A DNA stretch of 64,000 nt, taken from Acorus gramineus (Eukaryota; Streptophyta; Magnoliopsida; Acorales; Acoraceae). Shown here piece after piece: positions 48,571 to 59,222 of this stretch. Numbering within the stretch: the first letter of the stretch is position 1; every line of letters begins with the position of its first letter. The notes under the pieces are model-generated. The model was not told the origin of the DNA, ran no database searches, and worked only from the letters and a program-made list of their open reading frames with translations. Location: positions 12,989,034 to 13,053,033 of the forward strand of contig CM060853.1 of assembly GCA_030737835.1 (NCBI GenBank), given 5' to 3'. Both the position numbers and the translations under genes were made by a program.

Positions 48571-49392
48571 TTACTGCAAGAATGACAGAGTATATAAACC
48601 TCATTTGATTAATATGTCATTATGATATAAACAAAATAAAAATTATGTTTGATACAGTTACAGGCCCCATTTGAAACCAATTATCAAACTTATTTGGTTA
48701 TTTTTTAAATCAATTATCAATTTGATTTGGTTATTTCAAAATCTAATTTATTAACGAGGCCAAATTTTTCTGAGGCTTCCACATGTTTGGTTTTTTTTTA
48801 GGTATGAACTCCATATTAAAATATAATAATAATACAAAAGAAAATTTCATGATAAATTCTGATTAAGAATAATTTTTTTAAAAAAAAAAACTTTTTTTTC
48901 TAAAAGTAACAAAAAAAAAAAAAAAAAAAAAAAACCTTATACCATGCAGACCTATAGATTTAAATGCCGCCACACATGCACGTGCTGTTTTTGATGCCTG
49001 ACGCATATAATTTGACATGGGCGGTTTGAACAGTGGACCATTCAAATGACATGATTTCCATTCAAATCGTATAACTGTCATTCAAATGCTGTTTGAATGG
49101 GGTCGAATGATAGTTCAAATGTCCAAGAAGTGAATGCTCTAAATAATAAAATAAAATAACGACCGCTCGAGTAGACACATGAGTCTGTTCGAACGGTCAA
49201 TACGCGACCACGTATACAGCATATGCGGCCCCATGTCCGTTTTAGACCTCGACTGCACATGCCAACCGCATATTAATGTGAAACATTGCGTATAACTAAC
49301 CATGAAAGAGATCAATTTTTCTATAAAATCAGATTCTAAAATCCAACTCCAAATGCTACCTGAATATGATATTCAGACTCCATTTATTTGAA
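48571..49392. other. intergenic AT-rich DNA
   Basis: No gene. Poly(A)/poly(T) runs lie near 48879-48935, and around 49070-49210 there is a GC-richer patch ('cgaccgctcgagtagac') without coding content. Confidence 0.4.
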
Positions 49393-49874
49393 GGGTTAAA
49401 AACATCATTATCCCTGCAGTAATCCTATATAAGTCTCTTTGAAAGTTGGGACAGATACATGAGTTCCTAAAAACTCACAAATACCTAATTATCATCATTG
49501 AGTTAAAATTTTATTCAAATTTAACAAAGTATTTTATCATTATGTAATTGTGTAGACATTATAGTCTCCATAAATAAGCATAAAAACAAATTCATCTATG
49601 CAAAAATCAAATTATCATTATAAGATTTTTTATGTTTCTTCATTTTCATTAAGGTATTGTTTGAAAATGATTAAAAATTTAAGGATAATTTAATCACTTT
49701 ATGGTTATAGGTTAAAGTTAAGTAAAGTAGATTGGGTTATGATTAATTTATGTTAGAACCATGGATGTATATAGGTTTTTGTGAATTTTCAATAACTTGT
49801 ACGTTTACCCCCAACTTTGATAAGGATTTATATGGGATTATCTATGTTTACGAGGATTTGGATGTCTTTAACGC
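49393..49874. mobile_element. full-length long-TIR Mutator-type MITE with perfect 9-bp target duplication
   Basis: A 482-bp element with ends GGGTTAAAAACATC and (reverse) GCGTTAAAGACATC. It is flanked by 'ttatttgaa' at 49384-49392 and 49875-49883, a perfect 9-bp duplication. The outer 100 bases or so of the two ends are inverted copies ('cctatataag...aaagttggga' versus the reverse of 'ccccaactttgataagg...tatatggg'). Long inverted ends and a 9-bp duplication define Mutator-type MITEs. Confidence 0.8.
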
Positions 49875-50151
49875 TTATTTGAATTGCCACTTCGTATAAA
49901 CAAAATGTAAGATTATTCTAGCTTGATCAAAAAAATAAACTTCCAGCTTGCATTGAATAGGTCAAAATTATCATTTTGAGTCTCCAAAGTGAAAAGAAGA
50001 AATTGAAGGCTCCATTTAGACTTCACACAACTACTACATACATGAAACATGATACATGTAAAACAAAACCAAGAACTCTGATACACAACATTTGATTCTT
50101 GGATGCCAAAAAATGCGCAATATAGTTCATGATTTCTTTCTTCTTGACGAT

Positions 50152-53100
50152 CTATGAAGCTTTGGCAGGATCATTAGGTAGCTGTGATTGCAGACTTCTC
50201 CTCAGAAACTCTGAAATCTTTGCACTTGCAGCCTGAGCTCGTTCCATGCAGCAAAGATAGTCGTTCACTGAACCAAAAAATAACAGATTTATCATCTCAT
50301 ACAAATCTATACTAGTAAAACTGAATTGCAGTTATGCATGTTTGGGATGGGACCTCGCCACAAATATATTACCTGACATTGTGCCATGGGTGACCGATGT
50401 TATGATTCCATCCTCCACCGGTTTGCCCTCCACACGTGGCAGCCCCTCAGGAAGAACTGAAAGAGATGAATTGGGGAAGACCAGATGCGTGTAGGCTTGA
50501 AACTTCTGCAAATTGAGCAAAGAAAGCTTATCACAATTGGTTGTAATGAAGTCAGTTGTTAATAAACTACTGTGCCAAATCTGATATCCATGCATCTCAG
50601 ATGATTGTGAAAACGTAGATAACCAATGAGGGTATGAAATGGTCTCACACAGGTCCTTTATATGCAACAAGGCCATGCAAGCTACAACAGAATAAACAAA
50701 TATATGTGGAAGAGGATCAATGAATGTCTCCATTCAGCCCTGTAAAGTTGATGCGTGTCAAAAATACTCTATACATGAGATGAAATGCTTAGCAAATCTG
50801 CATATTGGTACATATGGAATCAGTGTGGAACCTCAAAGATACAAAGATTGTTAATAACATGAGATTTTTTTTTTTTTTTTTTTTTTGGGGGGGGGGGGGG
50901 GGGGGAGGATTATTTTTGTGGTAAATTATGAACTCCAGAATTGAAGTGGAAATATAAAAAATCATAAAAATTGACAGGACTTCAATAATGGAGTATAAAT
51001 CCTCCAGAAAAGTTGAAATCCTCATGATCCCTGGATGAATTGCTGTGGTAGGCTAGTCTTGAATTCTGTAGAGAATATCATTGTTGCTTGATCTTGTGAT
51101 TTAAATGCTTATATAACTAAAACAGAGGACATGTAGGTAGATTAGCAAATTACCTCCTCCTCTGCCTTGCTGGGATCTAGAATCACTGATCCACCTTCTG
51201 ATAAACCACAACCAACTGCAACTTCACATATTGAAAGATAGGGGTCAAATTAAATTCCGTGATGAAAACATGCGGGTGTGAAGTGGGTTTGTGACAATCT
51301 TACCAGCGAGATGTTTTAATGGAAATCCTGCATCAACAAGTGCAGCACATGATGCATTTATGGCACATGGGAGAAGCTGTCACATTAGTGTCAAGGAATT
51401 TTGACCAACGACCACAAAAAAAGAGACCACAGGATGATTGAATACCCAAAAGAAACAAAGTATTAATACATTTACTTAAACGACCATAAACTAGACTCAA
51501 AAGATACAGCACCATCATCAGCGACAACCTGCCCAAAAGGTAAAAGACTGTAAATTATTGCTGGAGAGGAATGTCAGATAATACACAGAAATATATAAAA
51601 TCCCACTAAATTAACACAAAATCCATTCAACAGTTTATTAAGATCTCCCTCAAAGAAACTGCACATGATAATGCTTGTTCTTCACTGTTAATCAGCATCC
51701 TGAGAACCCATTTTGCATACTAAACTTTGATGAAACCATGATAACTAACAAGTTCTAAGACCTTCTCGTATATGAAGGGTGAGAGGTCAAAATATTAGAA
51801 ATGATAAATTATATTGCAAAGAGAATGTCTCCCATAAATTTAAGTAAATAACTTGAAGGATGACATGTGAGAACAACAAGGGAGGATTCACAATGGTCAG
51901 ATTTTGAATGGCAGCCAAAATCATGTGCATCTAGATAGTGAACTATAACAGGTAACAGGATCTCGTCGGAAAAGAAAACAGATATCATAATTTCATTTGA
52001 AAACAGCGTTTCCATTTGAAAACAGCGTGCCAGGGTGATACTTGTCATACATCCTCAAGATGTCAACATATGTGATGTAGTGTATCCAATGAATTCTGTA
52101 ATTATTTTCCAACAAGCATGTTATCTCAACATGTACCATCTCTTCAAATCACCAAAATACCATCAGTTAGCCTGAGTACTTAATGATGCCAATTGTGGAC
52201 TAAGCTTTCAAATGAAATATATTATGGAAGCGCCAAAAGTTTGGAAAAGATATTGATATTATAAGCATTTTAACGAGAACTAACACCTGAACTATCACAG
52301 AAGTTGTTGTATTCGGATGGACAGTCAAGAGACAAATGCTTTGCAAGGTTCTTCTAAGAATCAGCTCACATTCTTTTTCTGATTTACCTGAACAATGAAA
52401 TAAATAAAAAAATCATATTAAGAGTTTGAATAACACCACATCCAAAGTATAATTGGACTTCAAAAACGAAAAAGGAAAGTTCATGATGAAAAATTATATG
52501 ATTATGCAACAATGCCGACAATTCACATACCAGTTTTTATGAGTAAAATTCATCTAAATTCACAAATATATAGCCATATCCTTACAGTAACTAAGAAAAG
52601 ATAACTTACAAGCTATACTAGCATTAGTGATGTATCACACTATATATATACACCCAAATGTTTTCCAGTAGCAAAAACAACAAATAATGATAATTATGCA
52701 AACTCTAACACGATGAAAACCATACTCACCACTCTGCCCTGTCTTTGGCTTCCAAACAACCTCAATCAACGCCTTCTCGGGGTTCTCGCCCTTCCTTGTC
52801 CCTGCTTTTGGTCCATAAACCGCAGCCAATATAATCGTATTTCCTAACTCATCCAACCCATCAAATAAAACATTGTAAAAAATCAATAGCACATCTTGAA
52901 AAAAATAATATAAAATAATACAATTTACTGTGAGAGATTTAATTGAAACAAACCGAACAAGAAAATCAACTAAACAACCAAAAATCTCAAATGGGTCACA
53001 AGATTGAAGACAGAGCTACCCAAAAAAAAAAGAAGAAAAAACTACCGTCAATACAATCATATTTTCTAACTCACCCAAACCATCAGGAAAACAATTGCAG

Positions 53101-54249
53101 GATCAATGGCACACCTTAAAAAAAATAATTTAAAAACCATACATCTCACTGTGGGAAGTCAAATTAAAACAAACCGAACAAAATAATCAACTAAACAAAC
53201 AAAAATCTCAAATGAGTCATCTTTATTTCTGCATCCAAACCAAATCAAACAGAATTGGAAGACAGAGCCCCTAAAAAAAACCACAGCCAATACAATCATA
53301 TTTCTCAGAGTCATCCAACACATAAAAGAAACCATTATAAAATCAATATTATACCTTGAAGAAACAATAAAAATCATACTTTACTGTAAGAGGTCAAATA
53401 GAAACAAACCCAACAAAGAAAATCAACTAAACAACCAAAAATCTCAATTGAAGCAGAAGTAAGGTTTCCAATCATTAAAAAGGATCTCAGTAGTTAAAAC
53501 AAGAAACAGGGATATAATCTTGACAACACCCTAGTTGTACAACATGTACAACTTAATAAACCATACACCGTCTGTCCACTTTCAAATTAAAGTACGGAAT
53601 ATAAATGCCGTTTCACTATTCTGTGCAGTTACTTTCTTTTGTATTTACAATTGCAGTCTTGTATGAAGTGCTGTCACTTGTTGTAAAAAATACAGGTGAG
53701 GAGACAATCACAAGTGCACCAAAACTTACTTTTCTGCACATTGTCCTCAAAAATTTCTTCTGAAATAGCTGTCTTGAAAAAAATTCGAGGATGTGATTTT
53801 TTGCTATTATTTCGCCCATTTCATTGGCCTGCCACCATGGGACTGGATTCGAAGGGGTACATTAAAAAGCCGTAGCCAATACAATTATATTTCGTAACTA
53901 ATACAACCCATCAAAGAAACCATTCTAAAAATCAATAGCAAACCTTGAAAAAAACAACAAAAATAATACATTTCATTGCAAGAGGTCAGATCGAGACAAA
54001 CCCAATACATGAACAACCAAAAATCTCAAACGGGTCATCATTATTTCTTCATCCAAACCAACCCAAACAAGAATTAAAAACAGAGCTCCAAAAATAACCC
54101 AAAAAAATCATTTTTTTCTTCTGGTGTGTGAGCTTTGGCATACCTTGGGACCACCGAGCGGAACCATGAGCTCTGTGGAGGACGTTTCGGGAGCAAGCGA
54201 GCGGCCTCAGCTGATTCGGCGTCCGTCCATCAATCCGATCGACCTCCAT
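50152..54249 (-). CDS. RRP46: exosome core subunit RRP46 (RNase PH fold)
   Basis: Eight coding exons on the minus strand: 54249-54144, 52843-52730, 52387-52287, 51528-51508, 51376-51304, 51221-51154, 50505-50373, 50267-50152. Phases close to 243 residues, close to the roughly 240 of plant RRP46. It is one of the six RNase-PH-like ring subunits of the nuclear and cytoplasmic exosome, which degrades and trims RNA 3'-to-5'. Recognisable blocks: 'GRTPNQLRPLACSRNVLHRA', 'AAVYGPKAGTRKGENPEKA', 'CLLTVHPNTTTSVIVQVVAD', 'LLPCAINASCAALVDAGFPL', 'VLPEGLPRVEGKPVEDGIIT'. Plant and animal RRP46 is thought to be structural rather than catalytic. Exon 4 is only 21 bases (VVADDGA). Intron 1 carries degenerate tandem copies of the exon 2 start. 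The start is the only in-frame ATG and matches the family's 'MEVDR' beginning. Confidence 0.95.
50869..50906. repeat. poly-T running into poly-G
   Basis: About 18 T followed by about 19 G in an RRP46 intron (intron 6). A similar T-to-G tract lies at 24403-24440. Such runs are unstable in replication and sequencing, so their lengths are unreliable. Confidence 0.75.
52818..54100. repeat. four degenerate tandem copies containing the RRP46 exon 2 start
   Basis: Units of about 230-250 bp start at about 52818 (spanning the true exon 2 5' end), 53046, 53285 and 53868. Each begins on the plus strand with a version of 'cagccaatacaatcatattt', the reverse complement of the first bases of exon 2, and continues through 'atcaact(a)aacaaccaaaaatctca'. 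A 400-bp unrelated segment (about 53460-53860) separates copies 3 and 4. Confidence 0.65.
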
Positions 54250-54486
54250 TTTTGAAAAACCTTCCCAAAACCCTAAACCCCCAAAGAAGATGAAGAAAGA
54301 GAGAAGGTGGTGTTTTATGCGGTTCGGATCCAACTTTTGGGTATTAATCAACCCGACCCGTTAAAGCTCTGCTTTGACGAACTTTTGATTCAGCAATTTC
54401 GGCTTTTCAAGCATGTCGATTTCTGTTAAAGAAGAAGGAAAAAAACACAGAAGAGAGACCAAATAGGCCTCTCAAACCCTGGAGAG
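54250..54486. promoter_or_regulatory. 237-bp divergent promoter of RRP46 and COX19
   Basis: The two start codons face away from each other (54249 minus, 54487 plus). A telo-box-like AAACCCTAAA at about 54268-54277 lies in or near the RRP46 leader, and 'caaaccctggagag' leads into the COX19 ATG. No TATA box is obvious. Both products are housekeeping proteins. Confidence 0.6.
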
Positions 54487-57400
54487 ATGAGTGCAGGTGA
54501 GTAACAATGAATGGTTGAATCAAAGATCCTATTTTTTTCCGAATTTTTTGGGGTTCGTTTTCATTTAAATCCGTGTTTGATATGTTTTTCTTGCATTTTC
54601 ATCATGACCCATTATGGAAAGTTGAAGTTTTGATATGGTTTTGGGGATTTTCGGTCAGTTTCCTGTACTGGGTTCTTTTTTATTTTTCTTCTTTTTGAAG
54701 TTCTGAAAGCTTTGTTAGTGATGGCCTGGAAGTCATGTGGCTTGTTTGTAGAATATCTTCTGAGCAGATTACAAAACCAATCTTATATGAGAAGCCTATT
54801 CATGTAAAACGGAACATATTTGTCATATAATGTGGTGGTTTGAGTGGATTTTCTGGTTTGGAAGATTTTTCATGCAATTAGATTGTAGTTTTATGGTCCC
54901 TGAGAAAAAATTGGATGGGTACTGATTTAGGAGTTGGGGATGGAGTTGTTCGTTTGGTTGTATCAATCTGTAGTGGGTTATAAATTGAATTAATTACTGT
55001 GAATAGTTGATCAAAAAAAATTGCAACCTATCCATAAGTAGGTATAATCTTATTATAAAAGATATTCTTGTACAAAAAAGGAGACAAGGGATCTCCATAC
55101 AAAGTTAAACTAGATAAGAGGGTGAGAGAAGAGATAGAAATAAAGGGGAGACCCTTCTAGAAACTCTGACTACTCCACCTCTCGAACCAAAGATTTTCCA
55201 TAATTGTTGATGAAATGTCAACACCCAAGATTATAATTACCTAAGGGTTGAGGATATAGCAACCCATGTGTTCTCCACGTAGAACCATTTTTGTTAGAAA
55301 TATGCATTGCGAGTGATCCAAATACTCTTAACATATTGCGTGTGGAACTAATCATTGGAATTTGATAAGATTGCTATGATCTTCTCGTTTGCGTCTTTTC
55401 CGAAACCATAGCCACATATCTTTTAGAATTTTGAAAGAACAATGGGACCCAAAAGCCATTCCCACCTTCTCCCAAATCATCTCTCTAAATGGGCTATTTG
55501 AGAAAAGGTGGTCTCTTTTTTCCTCTTCCAATTCACAAAGTTCCCAAGTGATATTGCCATAATTCGCCCATTTCGATCGATTGATCTTGGTAAGCGCTTT
55601 GTCAAGTGTAAACAACCCCATGAAGGCGAGGGCTCCCCAAATAAGGAACTCGAAACGAATGGTGGGAAGACTTTGGGAAGGGTTCTTGTTGATCTTGTTA
55701 GAAATTATGTTATTTTATTTTATGTGAGAGTTAAATTTAAATTGTTGCATGGGTGTCAATTGCATGGGTTCACTGGTTTTAACATTATTTCGGTTAGAAA
55801 CCGTTTTCTCTATGGGTGCTTGTGCATCTCTTGGTTAATTTTTTTAAATGGTTTTCAAAGATTCATTTTAATTTTTTTTAAAAGGGTTGAAAAATGAATG
55901 TTTTCTCAAGGGGTGCTTAAGGATCTTTTGTTATATTATATATTGGGAAGGGTTTGTGTGGTATAGGTGAATGAAAAATATATTCAACCCAGTCCGTCCA
56001 CACAAAACAGAGATCACCAGTCAGAGTATATTCAAACCAAATTTATAGTCCTATATAAGGACCTCACAGAGAACCTAGAACGAGGAGACAACTTTCATGC
56101 CATTGAATCCTCCTCCAAATTCAAGTCAATCTCTTGTAAGGCCGCAATGAGGGAAGTTAACTCATTAGTTTCAATATCGTTTTGACCACAACGCAACCTC
56201 AGGATCCATATAAGGGAGTTGTCACCACACGTGAAGGAATCACATATGAGGTCATTCTCATCAAATGCCACCCAGAATAGGTTTGGGAAGAGGGATGCCA
56301 AGATGCGCCTTGAAACCAATTGACCTCCCAAAAGCTGGTTTTCCCTCCATTGTCGAGAATGATTTAAATCGCCTCTTTGACCACTGCAGCCTTCTCGAGA
56401 TTGTTCTTCCACACCTGGGAAAGGTTCACTCTAGGTTGAAGAATCAATAGCAATCTAGTACATTTCTTCCGAATGACTCTAAATCTCTAATCCGCAAGAA
56501 ATCTGGATTGGTCACCACTCTCCAAAGCCACTTCCCAAAGAGCATTGTTCATGTTGTTGAGGTTGGGAAACCCATGACACCTTCCTTCTTTGCCCTACAA
56601 ATAAGGTCACATTTTGCTAGGTGTGGACCGTTGACATTTTCCTTGGTGCAATTCCATAGAAGTCTCCTAATTTTCTCCATCTTCTCAAGGATCCCACAAG
56701 AAATTTTGAAGATGCAAAAAAAAAAAAAATATGGCGGAAGGCTAGTTAGAACCGCTTATAGGAGCACAAGACGGCCTCCCAAGCTGAGTCATCTTCAATT
56801 CCAACCTTCAAGCTTTTTATTCTATTATTCATAATAGAGTTGTTTGGAGTAGTTGAATACAGAGTAGAACTATTCTTGTCCTAATTCTAGGTAATGAATC
56901 AGTTCATGCTGTGTTTACAAGGGCATTAAATTTTATTGTATTGATTATTTTTATATACTGTTTATCTAAGTCACTCCGTGTTGTTGAGATTGCCTTTCTG
57001 GGCACTTCAGAAAATTTGGCACTTTGAATATGTATCATGTGTAGGAAACACTTCATTCTTCTATCTGTAATTGGATTGTCTCATCTCCTTTCATTCAGAA
57101 CACTGAAAATATGTAATTTGATATGGAGCAGAATATCTGAATAATAAATTTACAAGATCTGTGAGTATACATATGTTATTGTTGGTAGCAGATCTGTGTA
57201 CAATTTTCCCTGGTTGAACATTAAATATTGTAATATGGTTGTAGGTGGTGCATTTGGTGGAAATAGGGGACTGAGACCTGTACCTCCTGAAAAGGGCATA
57301 TTCCCTTTGGATCATCTTCATGAGTGTGACTTGGTACTATTTACACTTGTTTATATGCTTCCCTATTTTGAAGTTTGCATTCATTTCCAAATTGATTGAC

Positions 57401-58513
57401 TATAGCTTTGTTGATTGTGCGTCAGGAAAAGAAAGAATATATTTCTTGTCTCAAAACTTCTGGTTACCACTCTGAGCAATGCAGAATCTTTTCAAAGAAG
57501 TACCTCGAATGCCGAATGGAAAGGTTTATAATCTGCTTTATGTTTCATTATAATGTAGCTATAATTTATTTATTATCTTAGTTAACCAATCACCTCTAGC
57601 ATTATTTTTTCTCTCAACTTGTACAGATAAAACGAGATTCATTGTGGATTGGGGATGTTCCTGTGCGGGGGCAGGTGGGGTGGTGATGAGGGAAGGGCGC
57701 CTTTGTGTGTTGGGGTAGTTTATTACTTGTCATCGATAGGGGCTGTTCTGTTGGCAAGTATCTGTGTAGCCCTTGCCGGGGCATTCCCTCTTCTATCTAA
57801 TACAAGGGCGAATGCCAACCTTTTCTTCTAACTTGTACAGATAAAACTTAAAAGATATAAAGTGTATGGAGAGTGATCATCCAGCATCACAGTATAGCTT
57901 CTATGTTAATTCTGGATTGTTATGTCCATGTACAAGACATTGTAGAGGAGGATATGACCAATGTTGCTTTATATTCATCACACAGCTATAATTCATAATG
58001 TTATATCTAATATTAATTGGATATGACTGGTAATTACTTAACCCATTGTTGTCTACCCTTCATGCATAGACCTGTATGATTTTGTTCTTGGTCATGCTAT
58101 AATGTCATTTACCATTCAGTACATCAGCCAGAGTTTACAAATTTATTATATAGTGCAGAGAATGAATTGTCATCTCTATAGAGAACAAGAAACAACTGAA
58201 CTACAATTGCGTTATAGTTCCGTAATTTAGTTGCAGAGTTTCTAATTTAGTCAAAACCACAGCCAAGGATTCTCTATAGGTACAGATACTGTTAAGCAAC
58301 ATGTATGAGCCAATAATGCATGACATAAGACAACAATGATATACCTTAATTTGTTTCTCTTTTCTTTTCGTTGTATCCAGGAACTTGATGGCGAAGCAAG
58401 ACATGTCCGAGCTCGGTTTTGGTGGAGAACGCAGATCAGAAGCCTCTGAAAGCAAGGACCTGAGAATCGAAAATCAAGCTTCTTTGCCTGGCGACAAGAC
58501 ACCGGCTAAATGA
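54487..58513 (+). CDS. COX19: COX19, twin CX9C cytochrome c oxidase assembly factor
   Basis: Four coding exons: 54487-54496, 57245-57333, 57426-57523, 58381-58513, giving 109 residues. The first exon encodes just Met-Ser-Ala and one base, and intron 1 is 2.75 kb. The protein begins 'MSAGGAFGGNRGLRPVPPEK' and has two CX9C motifs: Cys31 to Cys41 ('C-DLEKKEYIS-C') and Cys52 to Cys62 ('C-RIFSKKYLE-C'), forming the CHCH helical hairpin oxidised by MIA40 in the mitochondrial intermembrane space. COX19 works in copper handling for complex IV assembly. A conserved 'NLMAKQDMSELGF' follows, then a variable hydrophilic tail. There is no presequence, as expected for MIA40 substrates. The short first exon is supported by the family N-terminus and a perfect frame. 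Confidence 0.95.
55350..56790 (-). pseudogene. degenerate LINE reverse-transcriptase remnant in COX19 intron 1
   Basis: Read on the minus strand, about 56760-56500 encodes LINE-type sequence ('EKIRRLLWNCTKENV', 'PHLAKCDLICRAKKEGVMGF', then after a stop 'LFGKWLWRVVTNPDF'). 56412-56095 continues it ('FPNLFWVAFDENDL' region). 55621-55352 holds the zinc-binding tail ('WELCELEEEKRDHLF'). Several stops and frame changes make it a fossil. It is antisense to COX19 and inflates its first intron. Confidence 0.6.
57616..57847. mobile_element. 196-bp retroelement insertion with 18-bp target duplication in COX19 intron 3
   Basis: The 18-mer 'aacttgtacagataaaac' occurs at 57616-57633 and 57830-57847. Between them (57634-57829) is a GC-richer 196-bp insert ending '...aatacaagggcgaatgccaaccttttcttct', similar to the tail of the LINE remnant at 28570-28598 ('aatacaaaggttgcctaccattttc'). 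A long perfect duplication and a truncated body fit target-primed insertion of a LINE 3' end or a SINE sharing that tail. Confidence 0.65.
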
Positions 58514-59222
58514 AGCATGGATTGCAGAACTCCTCACACAGGGTGAAGGATGAAATCTCTGGCTATTCTCTGAGATTAGATGATTTTTTCTATTTCAAGT
58601 TCCTTTTTGGACAGTAGTTTATGGTGCTAAAACATACACATGATGTTTGGTTTATGGTAGCAGCGACAGAATCCGAATGTCTGGAACTAGTGTTAATAGT
58701 TTGAACGGTCATTTAAAATCTTTCTTCATTGTAAATAATTTGGATTTTTTTGAAGCTTGTCACTAAAACATTGGGTTGGTGATATGCATTGGTTATTCTC
58801 AATATGAAAGAGGTCCAGTTGCAAACTTACAATGATATTGAAATATGTAAATGCTAGTTGGATCCTTTCAAACTGATAAACAGTGTGGCAATGTATGCAC
58901 ATTCCAATAGCACTGAAAATTTGCATACAAACTCACATGTCAATTCATCATTGGAGACTGCAAATTCTGATAGGATGCAACATTGGTTAGATTCCATCCC
59001 CATTTTCTCCTAAAAATTCCAGATAGTGATTAATACATGAGAAATTCTAATCATTTTGAAGGGATCAGTCCAGCGTTTTTCAGGACCACCAATTAATTGC
59101 GCACACACAAAAGATCAATGAATGAAATGTCATTTATTCACTGAAACTTTCAATATGCAGATGCAGATTTCTGCCTGCATTTCTTTCATACAAATAAAAA
59201 CACTGCTTAAGCTACACTTGTG
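58514..59222. other. intergenic region between convergent COX19 and sugar transporter genes
   Basis: Both 3' untranslated regions lie here. No other gene seen. Confidence 0.5.
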
